From contig NZ_JACDOB010000013.1 in NCBI RefSeq assembly GCF_017656375.1, positions 1-46,541 on the forward strand: a stretch of 46,541 nucleotides of DNA, in the 5' to 3' direction. Source of the stretch: Thermovirga sp. GTDB lineage: Bacteria > Synergistota > Synergistia > Synergistales > Thermovirgaceae. Positions 33,913-42,707 of this stretch are shown here, piece by piece. The position numbers and the translations under genes were made by a program. Every line of letters begins with the position of its first letter. Within the stretch, counting starts at the first letter, position 1. The notes under the pieces were generated by a model. The model saw only the letters and a program-made list of their open reading frames with translations. It had not been told where the DNA came from and searched no databases.

Positions 33913-35027
33913 TGTCCATTTTCTTTAGCTGTGGCGAGGCTTCTGGGGACTATTACCTTTCAAGGCTTGCCGCGGGGCTAAGAGTTAGAGGGTTTGAGGG
34001 TAAATTGTGGGGCGTGGTAGGCCCCTTGAGTGAGGCTGCAGGTGTGGAAAAGGCCTGGTCCATGAGGGAACTTCAGCTTATGGGCATAGGAGAGGTCCTT
34101 TCATCTATCCCCAGGCTTCTTTCGCTTAAAAGGAGCATTGAATCCCAGATTATTGAGAAAAAACCCAAGGCTGTAGTTGTTGTAGATAGCCCTGATTTTC
34201 ATTTAAGGTTGTTGGAAGGTTTGCGCCTTAAAGGATACAGGGGAAAAGTATTTTACATGTGTCCTCCGACTGTTTGGGCATGGAGAGGCGGTAGGGTAAA
34301 GAAGCTAAAAAAGCTTTGTGATTTATGTTTCCCTCTCTTTGGCTTTGAACATGAATTTTTGGCATCAAAGGGAGTTTCAAGTCTTTGGATTGGGCATCCA
34401 TTTTTGGATGAAGCCATGTTTTCTAAAAGCTCCTTTCCAACTTTAAATTTGGAGGGAGAGGAAAGGGTTATCGGCCTGTTGCCTGGAAGTAGGCCCTCTG
34501 AGGTAAGGAGCATATTGCCGGTGTTATTGGAAGTTGGAGAAAGGCTTCAAGGTTTGGGGTTTAAACCGGTAGTTTCCATAGCTTCTAACCTCACAGAAGA
34601 GATAAAAAATTACATTAAGCTCAATTCAAGGGCCTTTGAAACTTATTCAGGGCCTGGAGCTAAGCTGATAGAGCGTTCGGATGCCGTGGTGGGAGCCAGC
34701 GGCACGGTGGCTGTTGAAGCCCTTCTGCGCCGGAGGTTCATGGTGGTGCTATATAAGGCTTCCTGGTCTTCTTGGTTGGCGTATAAGTTATTCGTGAAAA
34801 CCCCATGGATAAGCATACCCAATATCTTGGCAGGAGGGCCCCTGTTCCCGGAGCTTTTGCAAAACGATGCAAGAGCCAACAATGTTCTGGACAACCTTTT
34901 GCCTTACCTTCAGGATGAATCAAAAAGAGCTAAGATTCATAAGGTCATGGACGAAGCTTGCGAGAAACTTGGCAAGCCTGGTGCACTCAACTTGTGGGCA
35001 GAGGCTATTTTGAAGGGTGTGGAGTGA
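33912..35027 (+). CDS. lpxB: Lipid A disaccharide synthase LpxB
   Basis: A 371-residue GT-B glycosyltransferase joining lipid X and UDP-diacylglucosamine. Marks are 'SCGEASGDYYLSRLAAGLR' at the N-terminus, 'PPTVWAWRGGRVKKLK', 'WIGHPFLDEA' and 'GLLPGSRPSEVRSILPVLL'. ATG 33912 starts it after the lpxI stop; a longer frame from 33813 overlaps lpxI fully and is not needed. This is the copy most like ordinary LpxB of the three related domains in the window. Confidence 0.93.
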   Translation: MSIFFSCGEASGDYYLSRLAAGLRVRGFEGKLWGVVGPLSEAAGVEKAWSMRELQLMGIGEVLSSIPRLLSLKRSIESQIIEKKPKAVVVVDSPDFHLRLLEGLRLKGYRGKVFYMCPPTVWAWRGGRVKKLKKLCDLCFPLFGFEHEFLASKGVSSLWIGHPFLDEAMFSKSSFPTLNLEGEERVIGLLPGSRPSEVRSILPVLLEVGERLQGLGFKPVVSIASNLTEEIKNYIKLNSRAFETYSGPGAKLIERSDAVVGASGTVAVEALLRRRFMVVLYKASWSSWLAYKLFVKTPWISIPNILAGGPLFPELLQNDARANNVLDNLLPYLQDESKRAKIHKVMDEACEKLGKPGALNLWAEAILKGVE

Positions 35028-36109
35028 TGAAAAAAGTTCTTTTGTTGGCCAACGGGCCAGGAGAGCTTTGGTGTTGGGTAAGGCCTATGGTCAAGGCTTT
35101 GAAAACTAGAGGCTACGGAGTTACTATCGGCCTTTTGCCGTGCCAATTTTCCTCTGGCGAAGAAGTGAGGCTGGCAAGCAGCTTGGGCGCCGATAGGGTT
35201 TTTGGCCCTTATTTTTTCTTAAAAAGTGCTTTCAAAATGTTGAATGATGACTCTGACCTGGTTTTGCAACTTGGAGGCGACCTTTTGTATGGCCTTATGG
35301 CCTCAAGGGGGAAAAAGCCTTTTTTCTGCTATACTTATGCTCCTAAGCCTCTTATGGAAAAAACAGATTTAGTTATGACAGCTTGGGAGTCCCCCCTTAT
35401 GCCGAAGAGCGTTCCGGTAGGTGACCTTACTTCAGATGCTTTGGCAATGGATGAGGGATCCTCTCCGTGGAAGGAGGAAGGCTCTTTTCATTTGGTGTTT
35501 TTCCCCGGAAGCAGGCCTGCCATTAGAAGGGCATCTTTCAAGTTTTTGTCGGAGGTAAAAGACGCTTTGGGCAGGTTAGTAGATAATGTGGAGATAACGA
35601 CAGCCCTTTCTCCTTTTGCTTCAGAAGGTGAGGTAAATGAATGGGAAGAAGCGGGCCTTGCTCCTTCTATTGCGGGAACAAGGGTTATCCTTGAGAGGGC
35701 AGATTTGGCCTTGACACAGCCGGGGACTAACACCTTGGAGCTCATGCATTTAGGGGTTCCGACTATTGTGGCTGTTCCTTTTCGTTTTTTGGAGCACGTA
35801 CCTCTTGGTGGTTTAAAGGGGATTTTCCTGGAGACGCCTTTTTTGGGGAAAATGATAAAGGGTAAGTTCTTGAGAAGGGCTGCTGATTCCAGAAGAGATT
35901 TTCTTGCATGGCCAAACAGGATTGCCAAAGAGATGATAATGAAAGAAGTTGTTGGAGATATTGCCCCTGCTGAGTTAGCCCAGGTGTTGGCGGAACTTAT
36001 GCTGGACAAAAAAGAGAGGCTAAGGCAAAAGGAGCGCCTTATTAGCCTTGCTGAAAGGGAAAAAGTGGCAGAGAAGATATTATTCCTTATTGAAGAGAGG
36101 ATATGCTAA
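35027..36109 (+). CDS. LpxB-like glycosyltransferase, second copy
   Basis: A 360-residue GT-B-type protein related to LpxB but divergent. The N-terminal 'LLANGPGELWCWVRPMVKAL' replaces the usual GEASGD motif; 'VFFPGSRPAIRRASF' matches the LpxB phosphate loop, and 'LALTQPGTNTLELMHLGVPT' matches the LpxB donor-binding loop. There is no signal peptide. ATG 35027 overlaps the lpxB stop by one base, so the two are co-translated. The substrate is unknown; a further sugar transfer to lipid A or core is the simplest guess. Confidence 0.75.
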   Translation: MKKVLLLANGPGELWCWVRPMVKALKTRGYGVTIGLLPCQFSSGEEVRLASSLGADRVFGPYFFLKSAFKMLNDDSDLVLQLGGDLLYGLMASRGKKPFFCYTYAPKPLMEKTDLVMTAWESPLMPKSVPVGDLTSDALAMDEGSSPWKEEGSFHLVFFPGSRPAIRRASFKFLSEVKDALGRLVDNVEITTALSPFASEGEVNEWEEAGLAPSIAGTRVILERADLALTQPGTNTLELMHLGVPTIVAVPFRFLEHVPLGGLKGIFLETPFLGKMIKGKFLRRAADSRRDFLAWPNRIAKEMIMKEVVGDIAPAELAQVLAELMLDKKERLRQKERLISLAEREKVAEKILFLIEERIC

Positions 36110-37860
36110 GTATGTTTGGTAAAAAGAAGAGCTTGTATTTAAGGCTTTTAAAATATGCCAGACCTTATAAGGGCAGGATAGGTGCTGCTCTTGTGTGTAT
36201 GGTTATGGCTTCTGCATTTACGGTTATAGCCCCATGGATTTTGAAGAACATTGTGGACGATGTTCTTATAAGTAAAAATTTGTTCATGCTGAACCTGCTG
36301 GCTTTAGGCTTGGTTCTTTTGTATTTGCTTAAGAATGTGGCCTATTACGGCCAGCAATATTTGATGAACTGGGTTGGGCAGAGAGTAGTTATGGACTTGA
36401 GGCTTGAGCTTTACGACCATATGCAGAGGATGTCGCTGCGCTACATATATGGTGCAAGGGTGGGGGAGTTAGTCTCTCGTATAACCAATGATGTGGTAAA
36501 GCTTCAAGAGATGGTTACAACAGCTGTTATAGATTTGGTTGTTCAGAGCCTTAGCTTCGTAGGAATGCTTTGCTTTTTGATCTACTTAAACTGGAAGCTT
36601 ACGGCCATAACTTTTGTGATTTTGCCCATTGCCGCGTGGGTTTTAGACAAGGCATCTAAAAAGCTCAGGGCTGTTGGCCATGATATACAGAGCCAGCTAG
36701 CGGCCCTTTCTTCCATAGCTTATGAAGCCCTTTCAAGCATAAGGATAGTTAGGTCCTTTGCAACTGAAGACGAGGAGTATGAAAGGTTCAAAAATAGCAA
36801 TCAGGCCCACTTCAAGGCCCTGATGAGGGGGACCCAGGTGAATGCGGCCCTGTCGGGGATCATAGAGGTCATATTGATAGGGGCCTTATCCCTCATTCTT
36901 TGGTTTGGCGGCCGGATAGTCGTAGCAGGCGAGATGACTCCTGGAGAGCTCATAGCCTTCTTAGGGTATTTGGCCCTTTTAGTTCAGCCAATAAGGACCT
37001 TTTCTAGGGTGGTGGCCAAGATTCAGCAGGGCATGGCCTCAGCAGAGCGTATATTCGAAGTAATAGATACTAAAAATGAAATAACTCCCCCCAAAAAGCC
37101 CATTGTTCTGTCCAGTGTAGCTGGGAAGGTGGATTATAAGGGCGTGTGCTTTGCATATCAGAATGAGCAGTGGATATTGAAGGATATCGACATTTCCGTT
37201 TATCCGGGAGAGAAGGTCGCCATAGTGGGTCCTACCGGTGCGGGTAAGTCTACATTGGTAGATATGATCCCTCGTTTCTATGATCCCCAAAAAGGTGGGG
37301 TTTTCATAGATGGGGTTAACGTTCGTAATTTAGAGCTCAAGTCCTTGAGAAGACAGATAGGCATGGTGCCTCAGGATCCCTTGCTGCTTAAAGGAAGCAT
37401 ATCTTACAACATTGCCTACGGCTTTCCGGGAGCCACCCTCAAGAGCATTAAGAAGGCAGCAGAGATGGCGGGAATAAGGGAGTTCATAGAGAGCCTTCCT
37501 GATGGTTACGATACCGAAGTAGGAGAGAGGGGAGTTACCCTAAGCGGTGGCCAGCGGCAGAGGCTTGCGATAGCCAGGGCCATAATAAGGGATCCCAGGA
37601 TATTGATACTGGATGAAGCCACTTCCTCTTTGGATGCGGTGGTGGAGCAGGAGATTCAGGCGGCATTAAGAAAAGCTTCTGAGGGTAGGACGTCGTTTGT
37701 TATAGCCCATAGGCTTGCCACGGTCAAAGAGGCAGATCGCATTTTGGTTTTGGATAAAGGGACCATAGTGGAAGAAGGGACTCATGATAGCTTGATAAAA
37801 CGCGGAGGGCTGTATGCCAGGCTCTGCGAGTTGCAGTTTGGAGATGGCAATGGTGAGTAA
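36103..37860 (+). CDS. msbA: Lipid A flippase, ABC transporter MsbA
   Basis: A 585-residue half-transporter: six membrane helices in the first about 310 residues, then an ATPase domain with Walker A 'GPTGAGKST', signature 'LSGGQRQRLAIARAI' and Walker B 'ILILDEATSSLD'. By sequence it could be any type I exporter, but its place between lpxB-like and lpxK genes identifies it as MsbA, flipping Kdo-lipid A across the inner membrane. ATG 36103 overlaps the preceding stop by 7 bases; ATG 36112 is an alternative. Confidence 0.88.
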   Translation: MLSMFGKKKSLYLRLLKYARPYKGRIGAALVCMVMASAFTVIAPWILKNIVDDVLISKNLFMLNLLALGLVLLYLLKNVAYYGQQYLMNWVGQRVVMDLRLELYDHMQRMSLRYIYGARVGELVSRITNDVVKLQEMVTTAVIDLVVQSLSFVGMLCFLIYLNWKLTAITFVILPIAAWVLDKASKKLRAVGHDIQSQLAALSSIAYEALSSIRIVRSFATEDEEYERFKNSNQAHFKALMRGTQVNAALSGIIEVILIGALSLILWFGGRIVVAGEMTPGELIAFLGYLALLVQPIRTFSRVVAKIQQGMASAERIFEVIDTKNEITPPKKPIVLSSVAGKVDYKGVCFAYQNEQWILKDIDISVYPGEKVAIVGPTGAGKSTLVDMIPRFYDPQKGGVFIDGVNVRNLELKSLRRQIGMVPQDPLLLKGSISYNIAYGFPGATLKSIKKAAEMAGIREFIESLPDGYDTEVGERGVTLSGGQRQRLAIARAIIRDPRILILDEATSSLDAVVEQEIQAALRKASEGRTSFVIAHRLATVKEADRILVLDKGTIVEEGTHDSLIKRGGLYARLCELQFGDGNGE

Positions 37861-40114
37861 GGCCCTGGTGGATTACTTACGTTTTACAAGAGGAGAAGAG
37901 TCAAGCCCCTTTTGGTGGGGCATGGTGCCGTTAGGGTGGTTGGCGGATTTTTTGTCATCTCTGCGCAACAAGGCCTACGATCACGGTATGTTTAAAAGCC
38001 TTGAAGTGCCAGTTCCAGTGGTCAGCGTGGGGAATATTACGGTAGGTGGGACCAATAAAACTCCCGTAGTGGAGATGCTGGCCGGCCTTTTCGATTCTTG
38101 TGGTCTTAAAGTGGGTATTGTTTCAAGAGGCTATGGAAAAAAGAGTAAAGGGACTCGTGTGATGAGGGAAGGGACGTCTTTTTCACCTGATGAAGTTGGC
38201 GATGAGCCGTTTTTGCTCTCTCAGAAGTTGCCGAGAGCTGTCGTTTGCGTTTCCTCCGACCGGGTTGAAGGCATCCAGATTCTTGCTAAAGACGGTGTGG
38301 ATTTAGTGATTGCAGACGATGCATTCCAGCACAGGAAGATGGGAAGGGATGTAGATGTCCTTTTGGTGGATGCTACTTGTCCTTGGGGGAGCGGTAGGGT
38401 TTTCCCAGCGGGGCTTTTGAGGGAAAACAAAAGCGCTATAAGTAGGGCTCACATTGCGATTATAACGAAAGCTGACCAGGTGGAAAGAGCAACCATTGAA
38501 AAGATCAAGGATGAACTTGCCATATACCTGGATAAGGACTTTATATTTGAGGCCCACCTTGAGCTTGATAGCTGGGCTCTTTGGGATGGCAATTGGAAGG
38601 AGCTTGAGGTTCCCCCTAAGGGTAGAGCAGTGGTTTTTTCTGCCATAGGGAACCCGGCGAGCTTTGAAGCTTTCTTGAGGCGAGTAGGGGTAGAGATCCA
38701 GGGCCACCTGGTTTTCAGGGATCATCATAAGTTCAGCAAGAAAGACCTCGTGCAGATAGAAGAGGAGTACAGGAAACAAGAAGCCCAATTTGTAGTATGT
38801 ACAGAGAAGGATATTTTGAATTTGCCTAAGGGATACAAGTTTCCCTTTGAGGTCGTTGTTCCAAAAGTTAGGACTAAAATTGCCGAAGAGGAGAGATTCA
38901 TCAAAAAATTGATTGATGCATTGAGGCCCAGGATAGTTATAGCATCCAACGGCTATGGAGAGGATGCTATAGGTTCCCTGTTGGCGGCTAAGCTGAAGGA
39001 AAAGCTGCCTGATGCAGAGGTCTTGGCTTTTCCTCTTGTAGGCAGTGGAAAGGAATACGAACAGGCAGGCGTGAAGGTTTGTGCGCCACCATATGAAATG
39101 CCCAGCGAGGGTGTGATAAAGTATCACTTGAAGGATCTTTTAAGGGATTTAAAAAGAGGGCTTTTGCGTAATCTGTCGGAGCAGATGAAAGTTTGGAAAG
39201 CTTTAAGAGGAAAAATAAGGACGGTCCTCTGTGTAGGAGACGTTTATTTGCTTCTCAACGTCTTGTGGGGGCAAGGATGTATGCCGGTTCTTTTGGCTAC
39301 TGCAAAGACGGAAAAAAATAGAGGGCATTTCAGTTTTGAGTATTTTTTGCTGCGAAAGAGGGCCAGGTGCGTATGGACCAGGGATAGCCAAACCAGGGAT
39401 AAGATGGTGAAAAGAAAGGTAAATGCCGTCTTTTGTGGTAATCCAATTATGGATCTTGCCGGTGATAATGTTTGTGAAAAGAGCATGTTTTGGAAAGAAG
39501 ATTTGCCCGGGGTGCTTCTTTTGCCTGGTAGCCGTAAGAGGGCATATCAAGATGTCAAAATGCTCCTGGAAGCTGCGGAGTTGATAAATCAAAAGAAAAC
39601 GTGTCATTTTGTAATGGTCCTAGCGGCAACTATAGATGAAAAGCGTCTTTTGGAGTCGTTGGAAGGCTGGGAAAAGTTTGAAGACTCTTTACTGATAGGC
39701 CCTTCAGGTAGGACCAAGGTGGTTCTGACCAGGGAGAAGGTTGGAATGGTAGCTCGAGGGGCTAAGGTCGTTATAGGCCTTGGTGGGACGGCCAACCAGA
39801 TCTGTGCTGGGTTAGGCGTGCCAGTGGTCTCCATACTGGAGAAGGGTAAATTGGTGCAAAAAAGGCTTCTTGGAGAATCAGAAGTTCTGGTGGGGCCCAG
39901 CAGTGATGCTTTGGCCAGAGAGGCTTTAGCCATACTTAATAATTCTGGCAGGCACGCTAGGATGTCGAAAGCTGGTGTTTCTATGATGGGACCTTCTGGC
40001 GCGGTAGAAGATGTAGTGCGCTATGCTCTAAAGGAGCTAGGATGGAAGAAAAGGTGTCAGGTGTGGAAGCACCTGGATAAGGTTTTTGTAAAAGAGGGGG
40101 AACATGTGTTATGA
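37850..40114 (+). CDS. lpxK: LpxK tetraacyldisaccharide 4'-kinase fused to an LpxB-related glycosyltransferase
   Basis: A 754-residue fusion, about twice the normal LpxK length. Residues about 1-355 are LpxK: 'VVSVGNITVGGTNKTPVVEM' (P-loop), 'GIVSRGYGKKSKGT', 'VIADDAFQHRKMGRDVDVLL' and 'TEKDILNLPKG'. The P-loop reads GGTNKT where most LpxKs have GGTGKT. Residues about 361-745 form a second domain like 'lipid-A-disaccharide synthase-related' proteins: 'IVIASNGYGEDAIGSLLAA', 'VLLLPGSRKRAYQDV' and 'VIGLGGTANQICAGLGVPVV'. The frame is continuous, with no stop or shift at the junction. ATG 37850 follows TTTGGAG and overlaps msbA. Confidence 0.88.
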   Translation: MVSKALVDYLRFTRGEESSPFWWGMVPLGWLADFLSSLRNKAYDHGMFKSLEVPVPVVSVGNITVGGTNKTPVVEMLAGLFDSCGLKVGIVSRGYGKKSKGTRVMREGTSFSPDEVGDEPFLLSQKLPRAVVCVSSDRVEGIQILAKDGVDLVIADDAFQHRKMGRDVDVLLVDATCPWGSGRVFPAGLLRENKSAISRAHIAIITKADQVERATIEKIKDELAIYLDKDFIFEAHLELDSWALWDGNWKELEVPPKGRAVVFSAIGNPASFEAFLRRVGVEIQGHLVFRDHHKFSKKDLVQIEEEYRKQEAQFVVCTEKDILNLPKGYKFPFEVVVPKVRTKIAEEERFIKKLIDALRPRIVIASNGYGEDAIGSLLAAKLKEKLPDAEVLAFPLVGSGKEYEQAGVKVCAPPYEMPSEGVIKYHLKDLLRDLKRGLLRNLSEQMKVWKALRGKIRTVLCVGDVYLLLNVLWGQGCMPVLLATAKTEKNRGHFSFEYFLLRKRARCVWTRDSQTRDKMVKRKVNAVFCGNPIMDLAGDNVCEKSMFWKEDLPGVLLLPGSRKRAYQDVKMLLEAAELINQKKTCHFVMVLAATIDEKRLLESLEGWEKFEDSLLIGPSGRTKVVLTREKVGMVARGAKVVIGLGGTANQICAGLGVPVVSILEKGKLVQKRLLGESEVLVGPSSDALAREALAILNNSGRHARMSKAGVSMMGPSGAVEDVVRYALKELGWKKRCQVWKHLDKVFVKEGEHVL

Positions 40115-40854
40115 GGACGTTAGCTGTAATTCCTGCTCGCTATCAGAGTACTCGCCTTCCAGGCAAGCCTTTGATTGAGATAGCAGGGATTCCTTTGGTC
40201 ATAAGGGTGCTGAGGCAGGCTAGAAGATGCCCTCTTTTAGATAGGGTAATAGTGGCCACAGATGATGAGCGCATAGCTGAAGTGGTTAGAGAGGACGGGG
40301 GAGAAGCCATGATGACTCCCCCTGAGCTTCCAAGTGGTGGAGACAGGGTGGCGTGGGTCGTAAGCCGAGTGGAAGATTCAGATATGGTCCTTAATATTCA
40401 GGTAGATGACCCTCTTGTGGGGCCCAAGATGATAGGTTCCCTTATAGAGGCTTTGGCGCAAGATAAGGATTGCGACCTCGCATTGGCGGTGAAGGAGATA
40501 GAGAAGCCTTCCGAGGTGGAAGACCCCAATATAGTGAAGGTGGTTTTCGACCAGTATTTTAAGGCGTTGTATTTTAGCCGTTCTGTGATTCCTTATCCTC
40601 GAGTTAAGGGTGCCTCATATTACAAGCACATAGGGCCCTACGCCTACAGGAAAGGTTTTCTGCTGGAGTTTGCCAGCTGGAAGCAGACGCCATTGGAGCG
40701 TTCCGAGAGCCTGGAGATGTTGAGGGTACTTGAACTGGGCCGGAAGATAAAGTGCGTTCCTGTAATGGAGGATACCATAGAGATAGACACGCCTGAGGAC
40801 GTCAAGAGGCTGGAGGCATATTTAAAGAAGCATGGAGATGATCTCAAATGGTAA
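40111..40854 (+). CDS. kdsB: CMP-Kdo synthetase KdsB
   Basis: A 247-residue cytidylyltransferase activating Kdo with CTP. The N-terminal '[20 protein letters not shown]' is the nucleotide-binding signature; '[14 protein letters not shown]' carries the metal-binding Asp. Its start overlaps the lpxK stop as ATGA. In Shewanella the matching enzyme prefers 8-amino-Kdo, so substrate choice here is an open question given the kdn-like genes downstream. Confidence 0.95.
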   Translation: MRTLAVIPARYQSTRLPGKPLIEIAGIPLVIRVLRQARRCPLLDRVIVATDDERIAEVVREDGGEAMMTPPELPSGGDRVAWVVSRVEDSDMVLNIQVDDPLVGPKMIGSLIEALAQDKDCDLALAVKEIEKPSEVEDPNIVKVVFDQYFKALYFSRSVIPYPRVKGASYYKHIGPYAYRKGFLLEFASWKQTPLERSESLEMLRVLELGRKIKCVPVMEDTIEIDTPEDVKRLEAYLKKHGDDLKW

Positions 40855-41696
40855 GAAGCTTTTCTTTGGGAAATTACAAGGTGGGCGAGGAGAGATTGCT
40901 TGTGGTAGCTGGCCCGTGTGTTCTTGAAAGCCTGGATTTGGCTCTTGAGGTAGCCCAGGTAGCTGGCAAGGTATGCAGCAGCCTGGGGATGGATTATGTT
41001 TTCAAGTCCTCTTTTGATAAGGCTAACCGAACGTCCATCCACAGCTACAGGGGGCCTGGTATGGAAAAAGGTCTCAATTGGCTTGCGGAGATAAAGGCAA
41101 AGACAGGTTACCCCATATTGACGGATATTCACGAACCATGGCAGGCAGCAAGGGTTGCCGAGGTGGCTGACGTTTTGCAGATTCCGGCTTTCTTGTGCAG
41201 GCAGACAGATCTTCTCGTGGCCGCTGCCAGGACGGGCAAGGTAATAAACATAAAGAAGGGGCAGTTCCTTTCTCCATGGGATATGGCCCAGGCTGCAAGA
41301 AAATGCCTGGAAGCTGGCAACAACAGGATAATACTTTGTGAAAGAGGAACCACTTTTGGTTACAACCAGCTAGTGGTGGACATGAGATCCCTGCCGATAA
41401 TGAGATCCTTCGGATATCCTGTGATGTTCGACGGCACCCACAGCGTCCAGATGCCTGGAGGCCAAGGAGAAAGAAGTGGTGGGGATAGGCGATTTGTGTT
41501 GCCTTTAATTAGAGCCGCAGTCGCCATAGGTATAGATGCTCTTTTCCTTGAAACTCATCCTGAGCCGGATAAGGCCAAAAGTGATGGCCCCAATATGGTT
41601 CCTCTTTCAGATCTGGAGAAGCTCCTAAAGCAGGTCAAAAAGATCCATGAGGCAGCTAGGGCCATAGGTTATGTAAACCTTGCGGAGGAGGCATAG
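40848..41696 (+). CDS. kdsA: Kdo-8-phosphate synthase KdsA
   Basis: A 282-residue aldolase condensing arabinose-5-phosphate with phosphoenolpyruvate. It shows '[18 protein letters not shown]', '[20 protein letters not shown]' and '[13 protein letters not shown]'. Ligand residues for the metal-dependent form are suggested by Cys in 'AGPCVLES' but I cannot be firm on metal use. It overlaps kdsB by 7 bases. Confidence 0.95.
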   Translation: MVRSFSLGNYKVGEERLLVVAGPCVLESLDLALEVAQVAGKVCSSLGMDYVFKSSFDKANRTSIHSYRGPGMEKGLNWLAEIKAKTGYPILTDIHEPWQAARVAEVADVLQIPAFLCRQTDLLVAAARTGKVINIKKGQFLSPWDMAQAARKCLEAGNNRIILCERGTTFGYNQLVVDMRSLPIMRSFGYPVMFDGTHSVQMPGGQGERSGGDRRFVLPLIRAAVAIGIDALFLETHPEPDKAKSDGPNMVPLSDLEKLLKQVKKIHEAARAIGYVNLAEEA

Positions 41697-41698
41697 CT

Positions 41699-42706
41699 AT
41701 GATCGCCCTTCCATGGGAAAGAGAAAGTAAGAACTTAGAGGATAGCTATCTTCAGAGTTTGGGTAAAAATATACTTTTTTCTGAAGCGGAAGAATTAAGG
41801 CGGGCAGCAGAGCGGTTAGGTCCTGAGCTCGTGGAGGCTGCAAGGGCAATCCACGATGCCAGCGGCAGGCTTGTCGTAGTGGGCATGGGAAAGTCAGGGC
41901 TTATAGGCCGCAAGATCGCTGCTACCTTTGCTTCTTTAGGCACCCCGGCTTTTTTCCTTCATGCGGCGGAAGGAGCCCATGGAGATTTGGGCATGGTGTG
42001 CAGGGAGGATGTAGGGCTTTTTTTGAGCAACAGCGGCGAGACCAGGGAGACCTTGGAGATACTGCCTTATTTCAAGCGCCTGGGGGCCGTCATAATAGCC
42101 CTCACGGGGAACCCTACGTCCCGATTGGCCCAAAATGCCGATATAGTGATTGATACTGGTGTGACGGCAGAGGCCGATCCGTTGGGGCTTGCCCCAACTT
42201 CCAGCACTACCCTCCAGCTTGCGGTAGGAGATGCCCTGGCAGGGATGGTCACGGAGCTCAGGGGTATAAGAAAAGAGGACTTTGCCATGTTTCACCCCGG
42301 AGGCTCTCTGGGGCGAAGGCTTCTTTTAAGGGTAGAGGATGTTATGGGAAGCAAGGAGAGGCTGCCTTTGGTGGGCCCTCAGACCTTTGTGAGGGAAGCT
42401 ATATTTGAGATGACCAGCAAAGGCTACGGGGCTGCCATCGTGGTCGATGATCGAGGGAGGCTTCTGGGGATATTTACCGATGGAGACTTGAGGCGCCTTT
42501 TGGAGGACCAGGGGCCTCAGGGGATGGGGCTCAGGATAGAGGACGTCATGACTAAAAGCCCTAAATTCATACAGCCAGAGAAGCTCGCGGTGGAGGCAGT
42601 TCATATTATGGAGGAATCGGAGATATCCTGCCTTGCCGTCGTCAAAGATGAGGTTGTAGTGGGAATCGTTCACATCCACGACCTGTTGAAAGCTGGGGTG
42701 GCGTAA
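41699..42706 (+). CDS. kdsD: Arabinose-5-phosphate isomerase KdsD
   Basis: A 335-residue SIS-domain isomerase making arabinose-5-phosphate from ribulose-5-phosphate for Kdo synthesis. The SIS domain (about 40-200) has 'VVVGMGKSGLIGRKIAATFA' and 'HAAEGAHGDLGMV'; two CBS domains ('VEDVMGSKERLP' and 'IEDVMTKSPKFI') follow. It starts two bases after the kdsA stop, completing kdsB-A-D. Confidence 0.94.
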   Translation: MIALPWERESKNLEDSYLQSLGKNILFSEAEELRRAAERLGPELVEAARAIHDASGRLVVVGMGKSGLIGRKIAATFASLGTPAFFLHAAEGAHGDLGMVCREDVGLFLSNSGETRETLEILPYFKRLGAVIIALTGNPTSRLAQNADIVIDTGVTAEADPLGLAPTSSTTLQLAVGDALAGMVTELRGIRKEDFAMFHPGGSLGRRLLLRVEDVMGSKERLPLVGPQTFVREAIFEMTSKGYGAAIVVDDRGRLLGIFTDGDLRRLLEDQGPQGMGLRIEDVMTKSPKFIQPEKLAVEAVHIMEESEISCLAVVKDEVVVGIVHIHDLLKAGVA

Positions 42707-42707
42707 C

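Noticed and set aside
34958-35026. Longer start for the second LpxB-like gene
   Set aside because: It would overlap lpxB by 70 bases; ATG 35027 gives a clean N-terminus 'MKKVLLLANGPGE'.
38303-39127. Long minus-strand open frame (274 codons) opposite lpxK
   Set aside because: It is antisense to well-conserved LpxK and glycosyltransferase motifs, has no family motifs itself and no ribosome-binding site; it is a shadow frame.
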